A stretch of DNA of 64,000 bases from Paracoccaceae bacterium (lineage in GTDB: Bacteria; Pseudomonadota; Alphaproteobacteria; Rhodobacterales; Rhodobacteraceae), in assembly GCA_020622085.1 (NCBI GenBank), contig JAHRYM010000001.1, positions 1,053,117 through 1,117,116 on the forward strand. The letters run 5' to 3'. The first letter of the stretch is position 1. Every line of letters starts with the position of its first letter. The position numbers were made by a program, and so were the translations under genes. Under the pieces are notes generated by a model, which ran no database searches, was not told where the DNA came from, and saw nothing but the letters and a program-made list of their open reading frames with translations. Shown here in pieces: positions 39,972 to 48,676 of the stretch.

Positions 39972-40366
39972 TCCGGATTTCGGCCTTTGCCCTGGCGCTT
40001 TGCCTGTCGGGCATGGCCGCAGGCGCGCAGGACAGTGGGCAGGCATCCCCCCCGCCAAGGCCTGCAGATGCGGCTCAGTCCCCGGGCGCAGTCTTGCGGG
40101 CGCTTGACAAGGTTTCGGGAGAAACCACCGACCTGACGATCAGGGTCCATGAAACCAAGGGTTTCGGCAAGCTCGACATCACGCTGTCGGATTGTCGCTT
40201 TCCGGCCGAAGATCCGACATCGAATGCCTGGGCCCATCTGACGATTGTGGATTCGGTCAGCAAGACTACCGTTTTTTCGGGCTGGATGATCGCCGCAAGC
40301 CCGGCGCTGTCAGCCCTTGATCACCCGCGCTATGATGTCTGGGTGCTGTCCTGCACAACCTCCTGA
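39968..40366 (+). CDS. DUF2155 periplasmic protein
   Basis: A 132-aa secreted protein: signal peptide MIRISAFALALCLSGMAAGA, a Pro-rich linker, then AVLRALDKVSGETTDLTIRVHETKGFGKLDITLSDCRFP and FSGWMIAASPALSALDHPRYDVWVLSC, matching DUF2155. The two Cys may form a disulfide. Function unknown; constantly near aat and accBC in this group. Its end overlaps the convergent aat gene by 37 bases. Confidence 0.88.
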   Translation: MIRISAFALALCLSGMAAGAQDSGQASPPPRPADAAQSPGAVLRALDKVSGETTDLTIRVHETKGFGKLDITLSDCRFPAEDPTSNAWAHLTIVDSVSKTTVFSGWMIAASPALSALDHPRYDVWVLSCTTS

Positions 40367-40962
40367 GGGGTGGGAAGGGCGCGCGCGGCAATGTCGGCGC
40401 AGGTGTCCAGTGCTTGCGCCAGTCGGCGGTGGTAGTCAGCCCGGGATATCTCGACCGCGCCCAGCGATGCCAGATGCGGCGTCAGGAACTGTGTGTCGAA
40501 CAGCCGGAACCCGCAGTTGCGCAGGTGGCGCAAGGTGAAGGCCAATGCGATCTTCGATGCATCGGTGCGCCTTGAAAACATGCTCTCCCCGAAGAAGGCA
40601 GCACCCAGCGTGACCGCATAAAGTCCGCCGATCAGCGCGCCGGATGCGTCGCGGACCTCGATCGAATGGGCGTGGCCAAGGCGGTGCAGTTCGATATAGG
40701 CCGCGCGCAGATCGGGGTTGATCCAGGTTTCTTCCCGGTCGGCACAGCCATCGAGGACACCGGCGAAGTCCTGATCCAGCGTGATGGTGTAGCCCCCGCG
40801 CAGGATGCGGCGGCGGAGCGAACGCGAGATGTGGAAGCCCCCGAGCGGGAAGATCCCGCGCCGGCGCGGGTCGACCCAGTGGACCTCTGCCGCATCGCGG
40901 CTTTCGGCCATCGGGAACACGCCCTGTGCATAGGCCGACAGAAGAATGCGCGGCGTCAGCAT
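40330..40962 (-). CDS. aat: Leucyl/phenylalanyl-tRNA-protein transferase
   Basis: A 210-aa enzyme adding Leu or Phe to N-terminal Lys/Arg of proteins, marking them for ClpAP by the N-end rule. Seen: YAQGVFPMAESRDAAEVHWVDPRRRGIFPL, ADREETWINPDLRAAYIELHRLGHAHSIEV, GGLYAVTLGAAFFGESMFS and FDTQFLTPHLASLGAVEISR. It follows accC on the minus strand by 25 bases. Confidence 0.95.
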   Translation of the reverse strand: MLTPRILLSAYAQGVFPMAESRDAAEVHWVDPRRRGIFPLGGFHISRSLRRRILRGGYTITLDQDFAGVLDGCADREETWINPDLRAAYIELHRLGHAHSIEVRDASGALIGGLYAVTLGAAFFGESMFSRRTDASKIALAFTLRHLRNCGFRLFDTQFLTPHLASLGAVEISRADYHRRLAQALDTCADIAARALPTPQEVVQDSTQTS

Positions 40963-40987
40963 GGCGCCATCGCCGCGCCATCGCCCG

Positions 40988-42340
40988 TCAGGCGAAGGCC
41001 GTCGCCAGCCACTTTTCCAGCCAGTGGATCGAATAGTCGCCCGTCTGGATGTCTTTTTCTTCGAGCAGACGGTGGAACAGCGGAACGGTGGTTTCCACCC
41101 CCTGGCCGTCGATGATCAGCTCCGACAGGGCGCGCTTCAGCCGTGCCAGCGCCTCTTCCCGGTCGCGGCCGTGGACGATCAGCTTGCCGATCAGGCTGTC
41201 GTAATAGGGCGGGATCGTGTAGCCGTCGTAAAGCGCGCTGTCGATCCGCACGCCAAGACCACCCGGCGCGTGGAACTGGGTGATCTTGCCGGGGCGCGGC
41301 GCAAATTCGGGGATCTTCTCGGCGTTGATCCGAACCTCGATGGCGTGGCCCTGCACCTTCAGATCCTCCTGGCGGAAGCTCATCGGCAGGCCGGCGGCGA
41401 CGCGGATCTGTTCGCGCACCAGATCGACGCCGAAGATGTATTCGGTGACCGGATGTTCGACCTGAAGGCGGGTGTTCATTTCGATGAAGTAGAACTCGCC
41501 GTCCTCGAAAAGAAACTCGATCGTGCCGGCGCCGATGTAGTTGATCGCGGCGACCGCTTCGGCGCAGGTCTTGCCGATCCGGGCGCGGGTGGCCTCGTCG
41601 ATGGCGGGGCCGGGGGCTTCCTCGAAGACCTTCTGGTGGCGGCGCTGCAAGGAGCAGTCGCGTTCGCCCAGATGCACGGCCTTGCCCTTGCCGTCACCAA
41701 AGACCTGGATCTCGATGTGGCGGGGCCGTTGCAGGTATTTCTCGATATAGACTTCGTCGTTGCCGAAGGCGGCCTTGGCTTCGGACCGGGCGGTGCGGAA
41801 GGCGATTTCCAGCTCGTCCTCGGATTTTGCGACCTTCATGCCGCGCCCGCCGCCGCCGGCGGTGGCCTTGATGATGACCGGATAGCCGATTTCGCCGGCC
41901 ACGCGGCGCGCCTCGTCCACATCCGGCACGCCACCGTCGGAACCCGGAACGCAGGGCACACCCAGCCGCTTCATCGTGCCCTTGGCGGTGATCTTGTCGC
42001 CCATGATGCGGATATGTTCCGCCGTGGGGCCGATGAAGGCGATGCCGTGATCTTCCAGCACCTGCACGAAGCTCGCGTTTTCGGACAGGAAGCCGTAGCC
42101 CGGGTGGATCGCCTGCGCGCCGGTGATTTCACAGGCCGAAACGATCGCCGGGACCGAGAGGTAGCTTTGCGACGACGGGTTCGGCCCGATGCAGACGCTT
42201 TCATCGGCCATGCGGACATGCATCGCATCGCTGTCGGCGGTGGAATGCACGGCAACCGACCGGATGCCCATCTCCTTGCAGGCGCGGATCACCCGCAGCG
42301 CGATTTCGCCGCGGTTGGCGATCAGGATCTTGTCAAACAT
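40988..42340 (-). CDS. accC: Acetyl-CoA carboxylase, biotin carboxylase subunit
   Basis: A 450-aa ATP-grasp enzyme carboxylating biotin on Acc[21 protein letters not shown] opens the protein, followed by [13 protein letters not shown], the glycine-rich [31 protein letters not shown] and [16 protein letters not shown]. Start ATG 42340 follows a GGGGGG run; 14 bases separate it from accB. Confidence 0.97.
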   Translation of the reverse strand: MFDKILIANRGEIALRVIRACKEMGIRSVAVHSTADSDAMHVRMADESVCIGPNPSSQSYLSVPAIVSACEITGAQAIHPGYGFLSENASFVQVLEDHGIAFIGPTAEHIRIMGDKITAKGTMKRLGVPCVPGSDGGVPDVDEARRVAGEIGYPVIIKATAGGGGRGMKVAKSEDELEIAFRTARSEAKAAFGNDEVYIEKYLQRPRHIEIQVFGDGKGKAVHLGERDCSLQRRHQKVFEEAPGPAIDEATRARIGKTCAEAVAAINYIGAGTIEFLFEDGEFYFIEMNTRLQVEHPVTEYIFGVDLVREQIRVAAGLPMSFRQEDLKVQGHAIEVRINAEKIPEFAPRPGKITQFHAPGGLGVRIDSALYDGYTIPPYYDSLIGKLIVHGRDREEALARLKRALSELIIDGQGVETTVPLFHRLLEEKDIQTGDYSIHWLEKWLATAFA

Positions 42341-42354
42341 CTGGGCCCCCCGGC

Positions 42355-42861
42355 TCATTCGATGATGAGCAGCGGCGCGCCGTATTCGACGGGCGTTCCA
42401 TCCTCGACGAGGATACGCTTCACCGTGCCGGCGCGCGGGGCAGGGATGTGGTTCATGGTCTTCATCGCCTCGACGATCAGCACGGTCTGGCCTTCACGGA
42501 CCTGCGCGCCGATGGTGATGAAGGGATCGGCGCCCGGTTCGGGCGAAAGATAGACCGTCCCCACCATGGGCGAGGGGACGGCGCCCGGGTGCGTCGCGGG
42601 GTCGCCGGCCGGGGTCGGGGCGGCAGATGCGGCAGCCGTGGCGGATGGTGCCGGCGCTGCTGCCGGGACGGGTGCCACATATGCAGGGGCGGCCGCCGGG
42701 ACTGCCGCCGGGGCGGATGCGTATTTCGCAACGCGCACGTTCAGGCTGTCGTTGTCGCCATATTCGCGCTTCACGCTCAACTCGGCCAGGTTGTTCTGGT
42801 TCAGCAGTTCGGCCAGCGCCTGGATGAAGGCGACATCGCTTTCATGGGGTGTTTTGCTCAT
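42355..42861 (-). CDS. accB: Acetyl-CoA carboxylase, biotin carboxyl carrier protein
   Basis: A 168-aa carrier with an N-terminal helical region ([25 protein letters not shown]), an Ala/Pro-rich flexible linker about residues 45-85, and the biotinyl domain [18 protein letters not shown] to the end, with the biotinylated Lys in [13 protein letters not shown] 42861 is preceded by GAGGA. The 289-bp gap to the divergent preT gene contains an AT-rich patch around 43050-43082. Confidence 0.96.
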   Translation of the reverse strand: MSKTPHESDVAFIQALAELLNQNNLAELSVKREYGDNDSLNVRVAKYASAPAAVPAAAPAYVAPVPAAAPAPSATAAASAAPTPAGDPATHPGAVPSPMVGTVYLSPEPGADPFITIGAQVREGQTVLIVEAMKTMNHIPAPRAGTVKRILVEDGTPVEYGAPLLIIE

Positions 42862-43150
42862 GCAATCCTCGATCGGTCCCGTCTGGCCGCCGTTCTGGTG
42901 CGTGCGTCTCGCGCGGCTGGCCTGTCGCAAGGCTTATACGCGGGATGCCGGGGCGAGGAAAGGCGCGACTTTCTGCCGTTGAGCCGAAGGCGTGGCGCCA
43001 CGTGTGAAGGGGGCAGGAGAGGGGGAATGCCGGGGGCAAGAAATTTCAGGTGATGCAAACTTTACCATTTGATAAAAAAACTGGCCTGTGGCAGCCTTTC
43101 GAAAAATACCGGCAAGAAACGCCGCGCGAGCCAGAACCAGGGAGGTTTCC

Positions 43151-44461
43151 ATGGCCAGCACACCCTACGCCGCCGGCATTGTCGCCGGGCGCTTGTCGTC
43201 GTCAGACTATGCGGCGCATTTTTCCGACCACGAGCCGCCGCTTGACCCGCACGAGGCGCGCGTTGCGGCGGATCGGTGCTATTTCTGCCATGACGCACCC
43301 TGCATCACGGCCTGCCCGACCTCGATCGACATTCCGCTGTTCATCCGGCAGATCGCCACCGGCACGACTGACGCTGCGGCGCGGACGATTTTCGATCAGA
43401 ACATCTTCGGTGGCATCTGCGCGCGGGTCTGCCCGACCGAAAACCTGTGCGAGGGCGCCTGCGTGCGCATGGAGGCCGAGGGCAACCCGGTGGAAATCGG
43501 TGCGCTGCAACGCTTTGCCACCGATCCGATGATCGCGCGGGGCGACCATCCCTTCACCCGCGGGGCGGCGACGGGCAAACGCATCGCGGTAGTGGGCGCG
43601 GGGCCTGCGGGTCTGGCCTGCGCGCACCGGCTGGCGATGAAGGGCCATGAAGTGACCGTGTTCGAGGCGCGGGAAAAACCGGGCGGGCTTAATGAATACG
43701 GCATCGCCAGCTACAAGGCGCCGGGAGATTTCGCGCAGGCCGAAATCGACTGGCTGTTGCAGATCGGCGGCATCACCATCAGGACCGGCACCGCGCTGGG
43801 CCGCGACGTGACGCTGGACGCGCTGCTGTCGGGCCATGACGCGGTGTTTCTTGGCGTCGGTCTTTCCGGCGTCAATGCGCTGGGCATTCCCGGCGAAGAC
43901 GCGGCGCATGTGCAGAACGCCGTCGATTTCATCGCCCGGCTGCGCCAGACCACCGACAAGTCGACCCTGCCCATCGGCCGCGACGTGGTGGTGATCGGCG
44001 GCGGCATGACAGCGGTGGACGCGGCCGTGCAGTCGAAGTTGCTGGGGGCGCTCAATGTCACCATCGTCTACCGCCGTGGGCAAGAGAGGATGAGCGCCTC
44101 GGATGTCGAGCAGAACCATGCATTGACCACCGGGGTGCGGCTGATCACCAACGCGGTGCCGGTCGAGATCCGGGCCGATGGCGCGGTGGCCTTTGAATAT
44201 ACCCTTGACGGCGATGCCGGCAGCCAGCGGACCGGCCAGACCTTCGCCCTGCCTGCCGATCAGGTGTTCAAGGCCATCGGCCAGACTCTGACGGCGCCTG
44301 CGGGCGTGACGCCCGAGGGCCGCAAGCTGGGGGCGGGCCATCTGGGCGGCAAGCTCTGGGCCGGGGGCGACTGCGCTGCGGGGGGCGAGGATCTGACCGT
44401 CACCGCCACGGCCGAGGGCCGCGACGCGGCCGAAGCGATCCATGCAGCGCTGACCCGCTGA
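43151..44461 (+). CDS. preT: NAD-dependent dihydropyrimidine dehydrogenase subunit PreT
   Basis: A 436-aa flavoprotein feeding electrons to PreA for reduction of uracil and thymine. N-terminal Fe-S ligands are in DRCYFCHDAPCITACPTS and CARVCPTENLCEGAC; FAD and NAD sites are VVGAGPAGLACAHRLA and DVVVIGGGMTAVDAA; GGDCAAGG lies near the end. ATG 43151 has GGAGG upstream. A methyltransferase gene separates it from preA, an uncommon order. Confidence 0.94.
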   Translation: MASTPYAAGIVAGRLSSSDYAAHFSDHEPPLDPHEARVAADRCYFCHDAPCITACPTSIDIPLFIRQIATGTTDAAARTIFDQNIFGGICARVCPTENLCEGACVRMEAEGNPVEIGALQRFATDPMIARGDHPFTRGAATGKRIAVVGAGPAGLACAHRLAMKGHEVTVFEAREKPGGLNEYGIASYKAPGDFAQAEIDWLLQIGGITIRTGTALGRDVTLDALLSGHDAVFLGVGLSGVNALGIPGEDAAHVQNAVDFIARLRQTTDKSTLPIGRDVVVIGGGMTAVDAAVQSKLLGALNVTIVYRRGQERMSASDVEQNHALTTGVRLITNAVPVEIRADGAVAFEYTLDGDAGSQRTGQTFALPADQVFKAIGQTLTAPAGVTPEGRKLGAGHLGGKLWAGGDCAAGGEDLTVTATAEGRDAAEAIHAALTR

Positions 44462-44627
44462 GATGGGCCGGTCGCAGGTATTTGAGCAGACCCGGGGGGG
44501 GCGGCCCTTCGGACGCGGGCATCCCGATGTGCTAGACTGGACTGCGCCGCGTGTCATTGCGCGGCGCCCGGATCGGTGCGGCGGCCGCCCCCCCGACCCG
44601 GCGGGCCAGGTGGCCGAGGGGCGTTCC

Positions 44628-45482
44628 ATGCGCGAGATCGAAACCCATGTCGCAGAACATTACGACGTCAAGGGCCTGCGCGAGACCATCCTGCAGATCG
44701 CCGAGGATGACCTTGGCCGCCTGCAGTCCGACATTCTGGAAGCCATCGACGAATTCCATCTGGGCGGCGCGGCTGCGACGGCGCGGCTGATCGACGGGAT
44801 GGGGCTTGGGCAGGGATCGCGGCTTCTGGACGTCGGCTGCGGCATCGGCGGACCGGCCCGCCGCGCCGCGCGCCTGCTTGATGCGCGGGTGACGGGGCTT
44901 GACCTGACTGAAGGCTTCGTCACGCTGGCCGAAGAGCTGTCCGATCGGATCGGCGAGGGCGGCCAGACCGAGTTCCAGCAGGGCAGCGTCCTTGACATGC
45001 CGTTCGAGGATGGGGAATTCGACGCGGCCATGATGCTGCATGTCGGCATGAACATCGCAGACAAGCCGCGCCTCTTTGCCGAAGTGGCGCGCGTGTTGCG
45101 GCCGGGCGGGGTCTTTGCCGTTTATGATGTCATGCGGACGTCGGAGACCCCTCCGCAATATCCGCTTCCCTGGGCGCCCAGCCCGTCGCTGTCTTTCGTC
45201 GATACCGCGCAAAGCTATCGTGCCGCCGCGATGGCCGCAGGCCTTGAGGTGGTGAAGGAGATCGACCGCCATGCCGAGGCCGAGGCCTTCCTTGACCAGA
45301 TGCGCGCCATCGCGATGCAGCGTCAGGCGGCGGGCCAGCCGCCCGCGCCGGGGGTGGGCATGGTGATGGGGGCTGACGCGCCCCAGAAGCTTGCCAATAT
45401 CGGCCAGGCGATCCGCGCCCACCACCTTTCGGCCATCGAAATCCATTTCCGCAAACCGGGGCCGCAGGAGCGGCTGACATAA
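44628..45482 (+). CDS. SAM-dependent methyltransferase, small-molecule type
   Basis: A 284-aa class I methyltransferase. Motif I is LLDVGCGIGGPARRAAR, motif II VTGLDLTEGFVTLAEEL, followed by GSVLDMPFEDGEFDAAMMLHVGMNIAD and VLRPGGVFAVYDVM, as in UbiE-like and glycine/sarcosine methyltransferases. ATG 44628 has GAGGGG six bases upstream. It lies between preT and preA with 22 bases to the latter, so a role in pyrimidine or one-carbon metabolism is possible but unproven. Confidence 0.85.
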   Translation: MREIETHVAEHYDVKGLRETILQIAEDDLGRLQSDILEAIDEFHLGGAAATARLIDGMGLGQGSRLLDVGCGIGGPARRAARLLDARVTGLDLTEGFVTLAEELSDRIGEGGQTEFQQGSVLDMPFEDGEFDAAMMLHVGMNIADKPRLFAEVARVLRPGGVFAVYDVMRTSETPPQYPLPWAPSPSLSFVDTAQSYRAAAMAAGLEVVKEIDRHAEAEAFLDQMRAIAMQRQAAGQPPAPGVGMVMGADAPQKLANIGQAIRAHHLSAIEIHFRKPGPQERLT

Positions 45483-45504
45483 AAGACCATCAGGGAGCCT
45501 TCAC

Positions 45505-46806
45505 ATGGCAGATCTTTCCTCCACCTTCATCGGCATCAAGTCTCCCAATCCGTTCTGGCTGGCCTCGGCCCCGCCCACGGACAAGGAATACAACGTCCGC
45601 CGCGCCTATGATGCCGGCTGGGGCGGGGTGGTGTGGAAGACGCTCGGTTCCGAAGGCCCGCCCATCGTCAACGTGAACGGCCCGCGCTACGGCGTGGTCC
45701 ACGGCGCCGACCGGCGGGTTCTGGGATTGAACAACATCGAGCTTATCACCGACCGCCCGCTCGAGGTGAACCTGCGCGAAATCAAGCAGGTCAAGCGCGA
45801 CTACAAGGACCGCGCGCTGGTGATCAGCCTGATGGTCCCCTGCGAGGAGAGCTACTGGAAGGACATCCTGAAGGCCATCGAGGATACCGAGGCCGACGGC
45901 GTCGAGCTGAACTTCGGCTGCCCGCATGGCATGGCCGAACGCGGCATGGGCTCGGCCGTGGGGCAGGTGCCGGAATACATCGAGATGGTCACGCGCTGGG
46001 TCAAGCAGTATTCCCGGATGCCCTGCATCGTGAAGCTGACGCCCAACGTCACCTCGATCCTGCCGCCGGCGCTGGCGGCGAACCGTGGGGGCGCGGATGC
46101 GGTCAGCCTGATCAACACGATCAAGTCGATCACCAACGTCGACCTCGACGCCTTCTCGCCCTTCCCGATGATCGACGGCAAGGGCAGCCACGGCGGCTAT
46201 TGCGGCCCGGCGGTCAAGCCCATCGCGCTGAACATGGTGGCCGAGATCGCCCGCCACCCCGAAACCCGCAGCCTGCCGATCTCGGGCATCGGTGGCGTCA
46301 CCACCTGGCGCGACGCGGCCGAGTTCATGGCGCTTGGCGCGGGTAACGTGCAGGTCTGCACCGCGGCGATGACCTATGGCTTCAAGGTCGTGCAGGAGAT
46401 GATCTCGGGCCTGTCGCAATACCTGGACGAAAAGCAGATGGCGCTGTCCGACCTTGTCGGCCGCGCGGTGCCGAACTTCGTCGAATGGCAGCACCTCAAC
46501 CTGAACTACGTCACCAAGGCCCAGATCGACCAGGATCTCTGCATAAGCTGCGGGCGCTGCTATGCGGCGTGCGAGGACACCTCGCACCAGGCCATCGCCA
46601 TGTCGCCCGACCGGGTCTTCACCGTGAAGGACGAGGAATGCGTGGCCTGCAACCTCTGCATTGACGTCTGCCCGGTTGAAGACTGCATCACCATGCGCGA
46701 ACTGCCGAAAGGCAGCACCGATCCCCGCACCGGCCGCGTGGTGGGGGATTTCGCCGACTGGACCACGCATCCGAACAACCCGGCGGCAAGACTCGCGGCC
46801 GAATAG
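45505..46806 (+). CDS. preA: NAD-dependent dihydropyrimidine dehydrogenase subunit PreA
   Basis: A 433-aa FMN enzyme reducing uracil or thymine. FWLASAPPTDKEYNVRRAY, GADGVELNFGCPHGMAERGMGSA-like core, MPCIVKLTPNVTSI and ISGIGGVTTWRDAAEFM form the TIM barrel; two 4Fe-4S motifs follow, CISCGRCYAACEDTSH and CVACNLCIDVCPVEDC. GGGAG precedes the ATG. No dihydropyrimidinase or beta-ureidopropionase gene is adjacent. Confidence 0.95.
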   Translation: MADLSSTFIGIKSPNPFWLASAPPTDKEYNVRRAYDAGWGGVVWKTLGSEGPPIVNVNGPRYGVVHGADRRVLGLNNIELITDRPLEVNLREIKQVKRDYKDRALVISLMVPCEESYWKDILKAIEDTEADGVELNFGCPHGMAERGMGSAVGQVPEYIEMVTRWVKQYSRMPCIVKLTPNVTSILPPALAANRGGADAVSLINTIKSITNVDLDAFSPFPMIDGKGSHGGYCGPAVKPIALNMVAEIARHPETRSLPISGIGGVTTWRDAAEFMALGAGNVQVCTAAMTYGFKVVQEMISGLSQYLDEKQMALSDLVGRAVPNFVEWQHLNLNYVTKAQIDQDLCISCGRCYAACEDTSHQAIAMSPDRVFTVKDEECVACNLCIDVCPVEDCITMRELPKGSTDPRTGRVVGDFADWTTHPNNPAARLAAE

Positions 46807-46861
46807 GCCTTTCCAGCGACCTTTGCCCGGCCTTGCCTCCCTGGGGCCGGACTTGCGGAGA

Positions 46862-46894
46862 CGCCCGCGCCCCCCGGGGGGTCGCGGGCGCTTT
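46862..46894 (+). terminator. Terminator after preA
   Basis: CGCCCGCG (46862-46869) pairs with CGCGGGCG (46883-46890), with C/G runs inside, followed by CTTT. Confidence 0.65.
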
Positions 46895-46974
46895 CGCGTC
46901 AGGGGCGTCCTTCACGGTCGCCGGCCGTCACGCGGCGCTTGCCGCCGCGTCGGAAAACCGCCACCAAGTCGCGC

Positions 46975-47874
46975 ATGAACGACTGGATCCTGTCCCTTGC
47001 CGGAACCGAGGCCGGCCACCGCGCCGCGCTGGGCCTTGCGCTGGCGGCGGCGGTGCTGCACGCGCTGTTCGGCGCGCTGCAGAAGGGGCGCCACGATCCC
47101 TGGCTGTCGCGGGCGGCCATCGACATCTGCTACGGCGCCATCGCGCTGCCATTCGCGCTGTTTGTCGTGCCCTGGCCCGAACCGCATATGTGGCCGATCT
47201 TTGCCGGCGCCTTCGTGATCCATGCGGCCTACAAATGGTTGCAGGCAATGACCTTCAGCCGGGGCGCCTATACGGTCGTCTATCCGGTGGTGCGGGGCAC
47301 CGGACCCTTGTTCACGGTCCTTGGGGCCGGGTTCCTGTTCGGCGAACGTTACACCCCCGGCCAGTGGGGCGGGCTGGCGGTGCTGCTTGCGGGGATCTTC
47401 GGGTTGGCGCTTTACAACGCCCGCTACCTGCGCGAGGCACGCGAGACCCTGGCCTCGGCGCTGTTCTTTGCCGTGCTCACCGGAATGTTCGTTGCGCTTT
47501 ACACCACCTACGACGCCTATGGCATCCGGGCGACCGCCAATCCCTTCACCTTCCTTGCGTGGTTTTTCGTCATGGACGCGATCTCGATGCCGGTGATGAT
47601 GGCCGGGCGGCTGCGGACGGTGCCAAGGCGCGAACTGGGGCCGCTGTTCCGGCGCGGTCTGGCCGGGGCGATCGTGGCTTTCCTGTCCTTCGGGTCGATC
47701 CTGATGGCCACGCGGCTCGACAAGGTGGGGCAGGCGGCGGTATTGCGCGAAACGTCCACGGTCTTTGCCGCGCTGATCGGCTGGCTGGTCCTGGGGGAAA
47801 AGGTGGGGCCGGCGCGCGTGGCGCTGATGGGCCTGATCGCCGCCGGTGCGGTGATCGTCGAATTTGCGAGGTAG
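46975..47874 (+). CDS. EamA/DMT-family transporter
   Basis: A 299-aa protein with about ten hydrophobic segments arranged as two EamA repeats; FSRGAYTVVYPVVRGTGPLFTVLGAGFLFGE ends the first and RETSTVFAALIGWLVLGEKVGPARVALMGLI the second, both typical. Probably exports small metabolites. The ATG at 46975 has only a weak ribosome site; ATG or GTG codons a few triplets upstream are possible. Confidence 0.85.
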   Translation: MNDWILSLAGTEAGHRAALGLALAAAVLHALFGALQKGRHDPWLSRAAIDICYGAIALPFALFVVPWPEPHMWPIFAGAFVIHAAYKWLQAMTFSRGAYTVVYPVVRGTGPLFTVLGAGFLFGERYTPGQWGGLAVLLAGIFGLALYNARYLREARETLASALFFAVLTGMFVALYTTYDAYGIRATANPFTFLAWFFVMDAISMPVMMAGRLRTVPRRELGPLFRRGLAGAIVAFLSFGSILMATRLDKVGQAAVLRETSTVFAALIGWLVLGEKVGPARVALMGLIAAGAVIVEFAR

Positions 47875-47880
47875 GCGGCG

Positions 47881-48498
47881 ATGGCGAAAGCGGCACGGCG
47901 AAAGATCAACCCCTGGCTGAAACTCGCGCTGGAATTCGGGCCGGTCCTTGTGTTCTTCGGCGCCTTCAGCCGGTTCAAGGACACGACCTTCAACCTTGGC
48001 GGCACAGATTACCACGGCTTCATCCTGGCCACGGCGATCTTCGTGCCGCTGATGGCGGTGACGACGCTGATCCTCTGGCGGCTGACGGGGCGGCTGTCAG
48101 TGATGCAGGTGGTCACGCTGGTTGTCGTGCTGGTCTTCGGGGGCCTTTCGGTCTGGTTCAATGACGAACGCTTCTTCAAGATGAAGCCCACGATCATCTA
48201 CCTGCTTTTCGCGGGCATCCTTGGCTTTGGCCTTCTTCGCGGGCGATCCTACCTGTCGCTGGCCATGGACGAGGTGCTGCCGCTCGCCGAGGAAGGCTGG
48301 ATGATCCTCACCCGGCGGCTTACGGCGTTCTTCCTCGGCCTTGCGGTGCTGAACGAGATCATCTGGCGCACGATGTCCGATCAGGCCTGGGTCAACTTCA
48401 AGACCTTCGGGCTGACGGCGGCAATTTTCCTGTTCTTCATGGCGCAGGGCAAGGTGGTCGAAAAATACGCCGAGGATCAGGGCAGCCCGAAGCCGTGA
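47881..48498 (+). CDS. yciB: Inner-membrane protein YciB (septation protein A family)
   Basis: A 205-aa protein of five TM segments. WLKLALEFGPVLVFFGAF, LSVMQVVTLVVVLVFGGLSVWFNDERFFKMKPTIIY and FFLGLAVLNEIIWR match YciB/IspZ. It affects envelope integrity and division in enterobacteria. Starts six bases after the EamA gene stop. Confidence 0.93.
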   Translation: MAKAARRKINPWLKLALEFGPVLVFFGAFSRFKDTTFNLGGTDYHGFILATAIFVPLMAVTTLILWRLTGRLSVMQVVTLVVVLVFGGLSVWFNDERFFKMKPTIIYLLFAGILGFGLLRGRSYLSLAMDEVLPLAEEGWMILTRRLTAFFLGLAVLNEIIWRTMSDQAWVNFKTFGLTAAIFLFFMAQGKVVEKYAEDQGSPKP

Positions 48499-48505
48499 GC
48501 GACCG

Positions 48506-48534
48506 TTGACCCCGCTTTCGGGTCGCGCTAACGG
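48506..48534 (+). promoter_or_regulatory. Promoter of the metZ riboswitch transcript
   Basis: TTGACC (48506-48511), 17 bases, TAACGG (48529-48534). The predicted start near 48541 coincides with the first base of the SAM-II aptamer. Confidence 0.55.
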
Positions 48535-48539
48535 TTTTC

Positions 48540-48595
48540 GCGTGGCGATTTGCTTGCCGATTGCGGGCCACGTTAAACATGCCGCTAAAAGGTCA
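48540..48595 (+). ncRNA. SAM-II riboswitch
   Basis: CGTGG (48541-48545) pairs with CCACG (48568-48572) as P1; GATTTG lies inside, and CGTTAAACA followed by GCTAAAAGG (48584-48592) form the conserved pseudoknot sequences of the alphaproteobacterial SAM-II (metA-type) aptamer. It lies 82 bases before metZ, the usual target. High S-adenosylmethionine would fold the pseudoknot and lower metZ expression. Confidence 0.88.
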
Positions 48596-48676
48596 GAGGC
48601 CGGAACGACGGTTGGCCCCTGCCTGAACGGTGGGGGTCTTTCTATTCGAACCGTCCCGATGCCAACGGAGGCCAAG

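Noticed and set aside
43050-43085. AT-rich patch between accB and preT as a specific regulator site
   Set aside because: TTTA-N8-TAAA symmetry is too weak and no promoter elements of good spacing were found.
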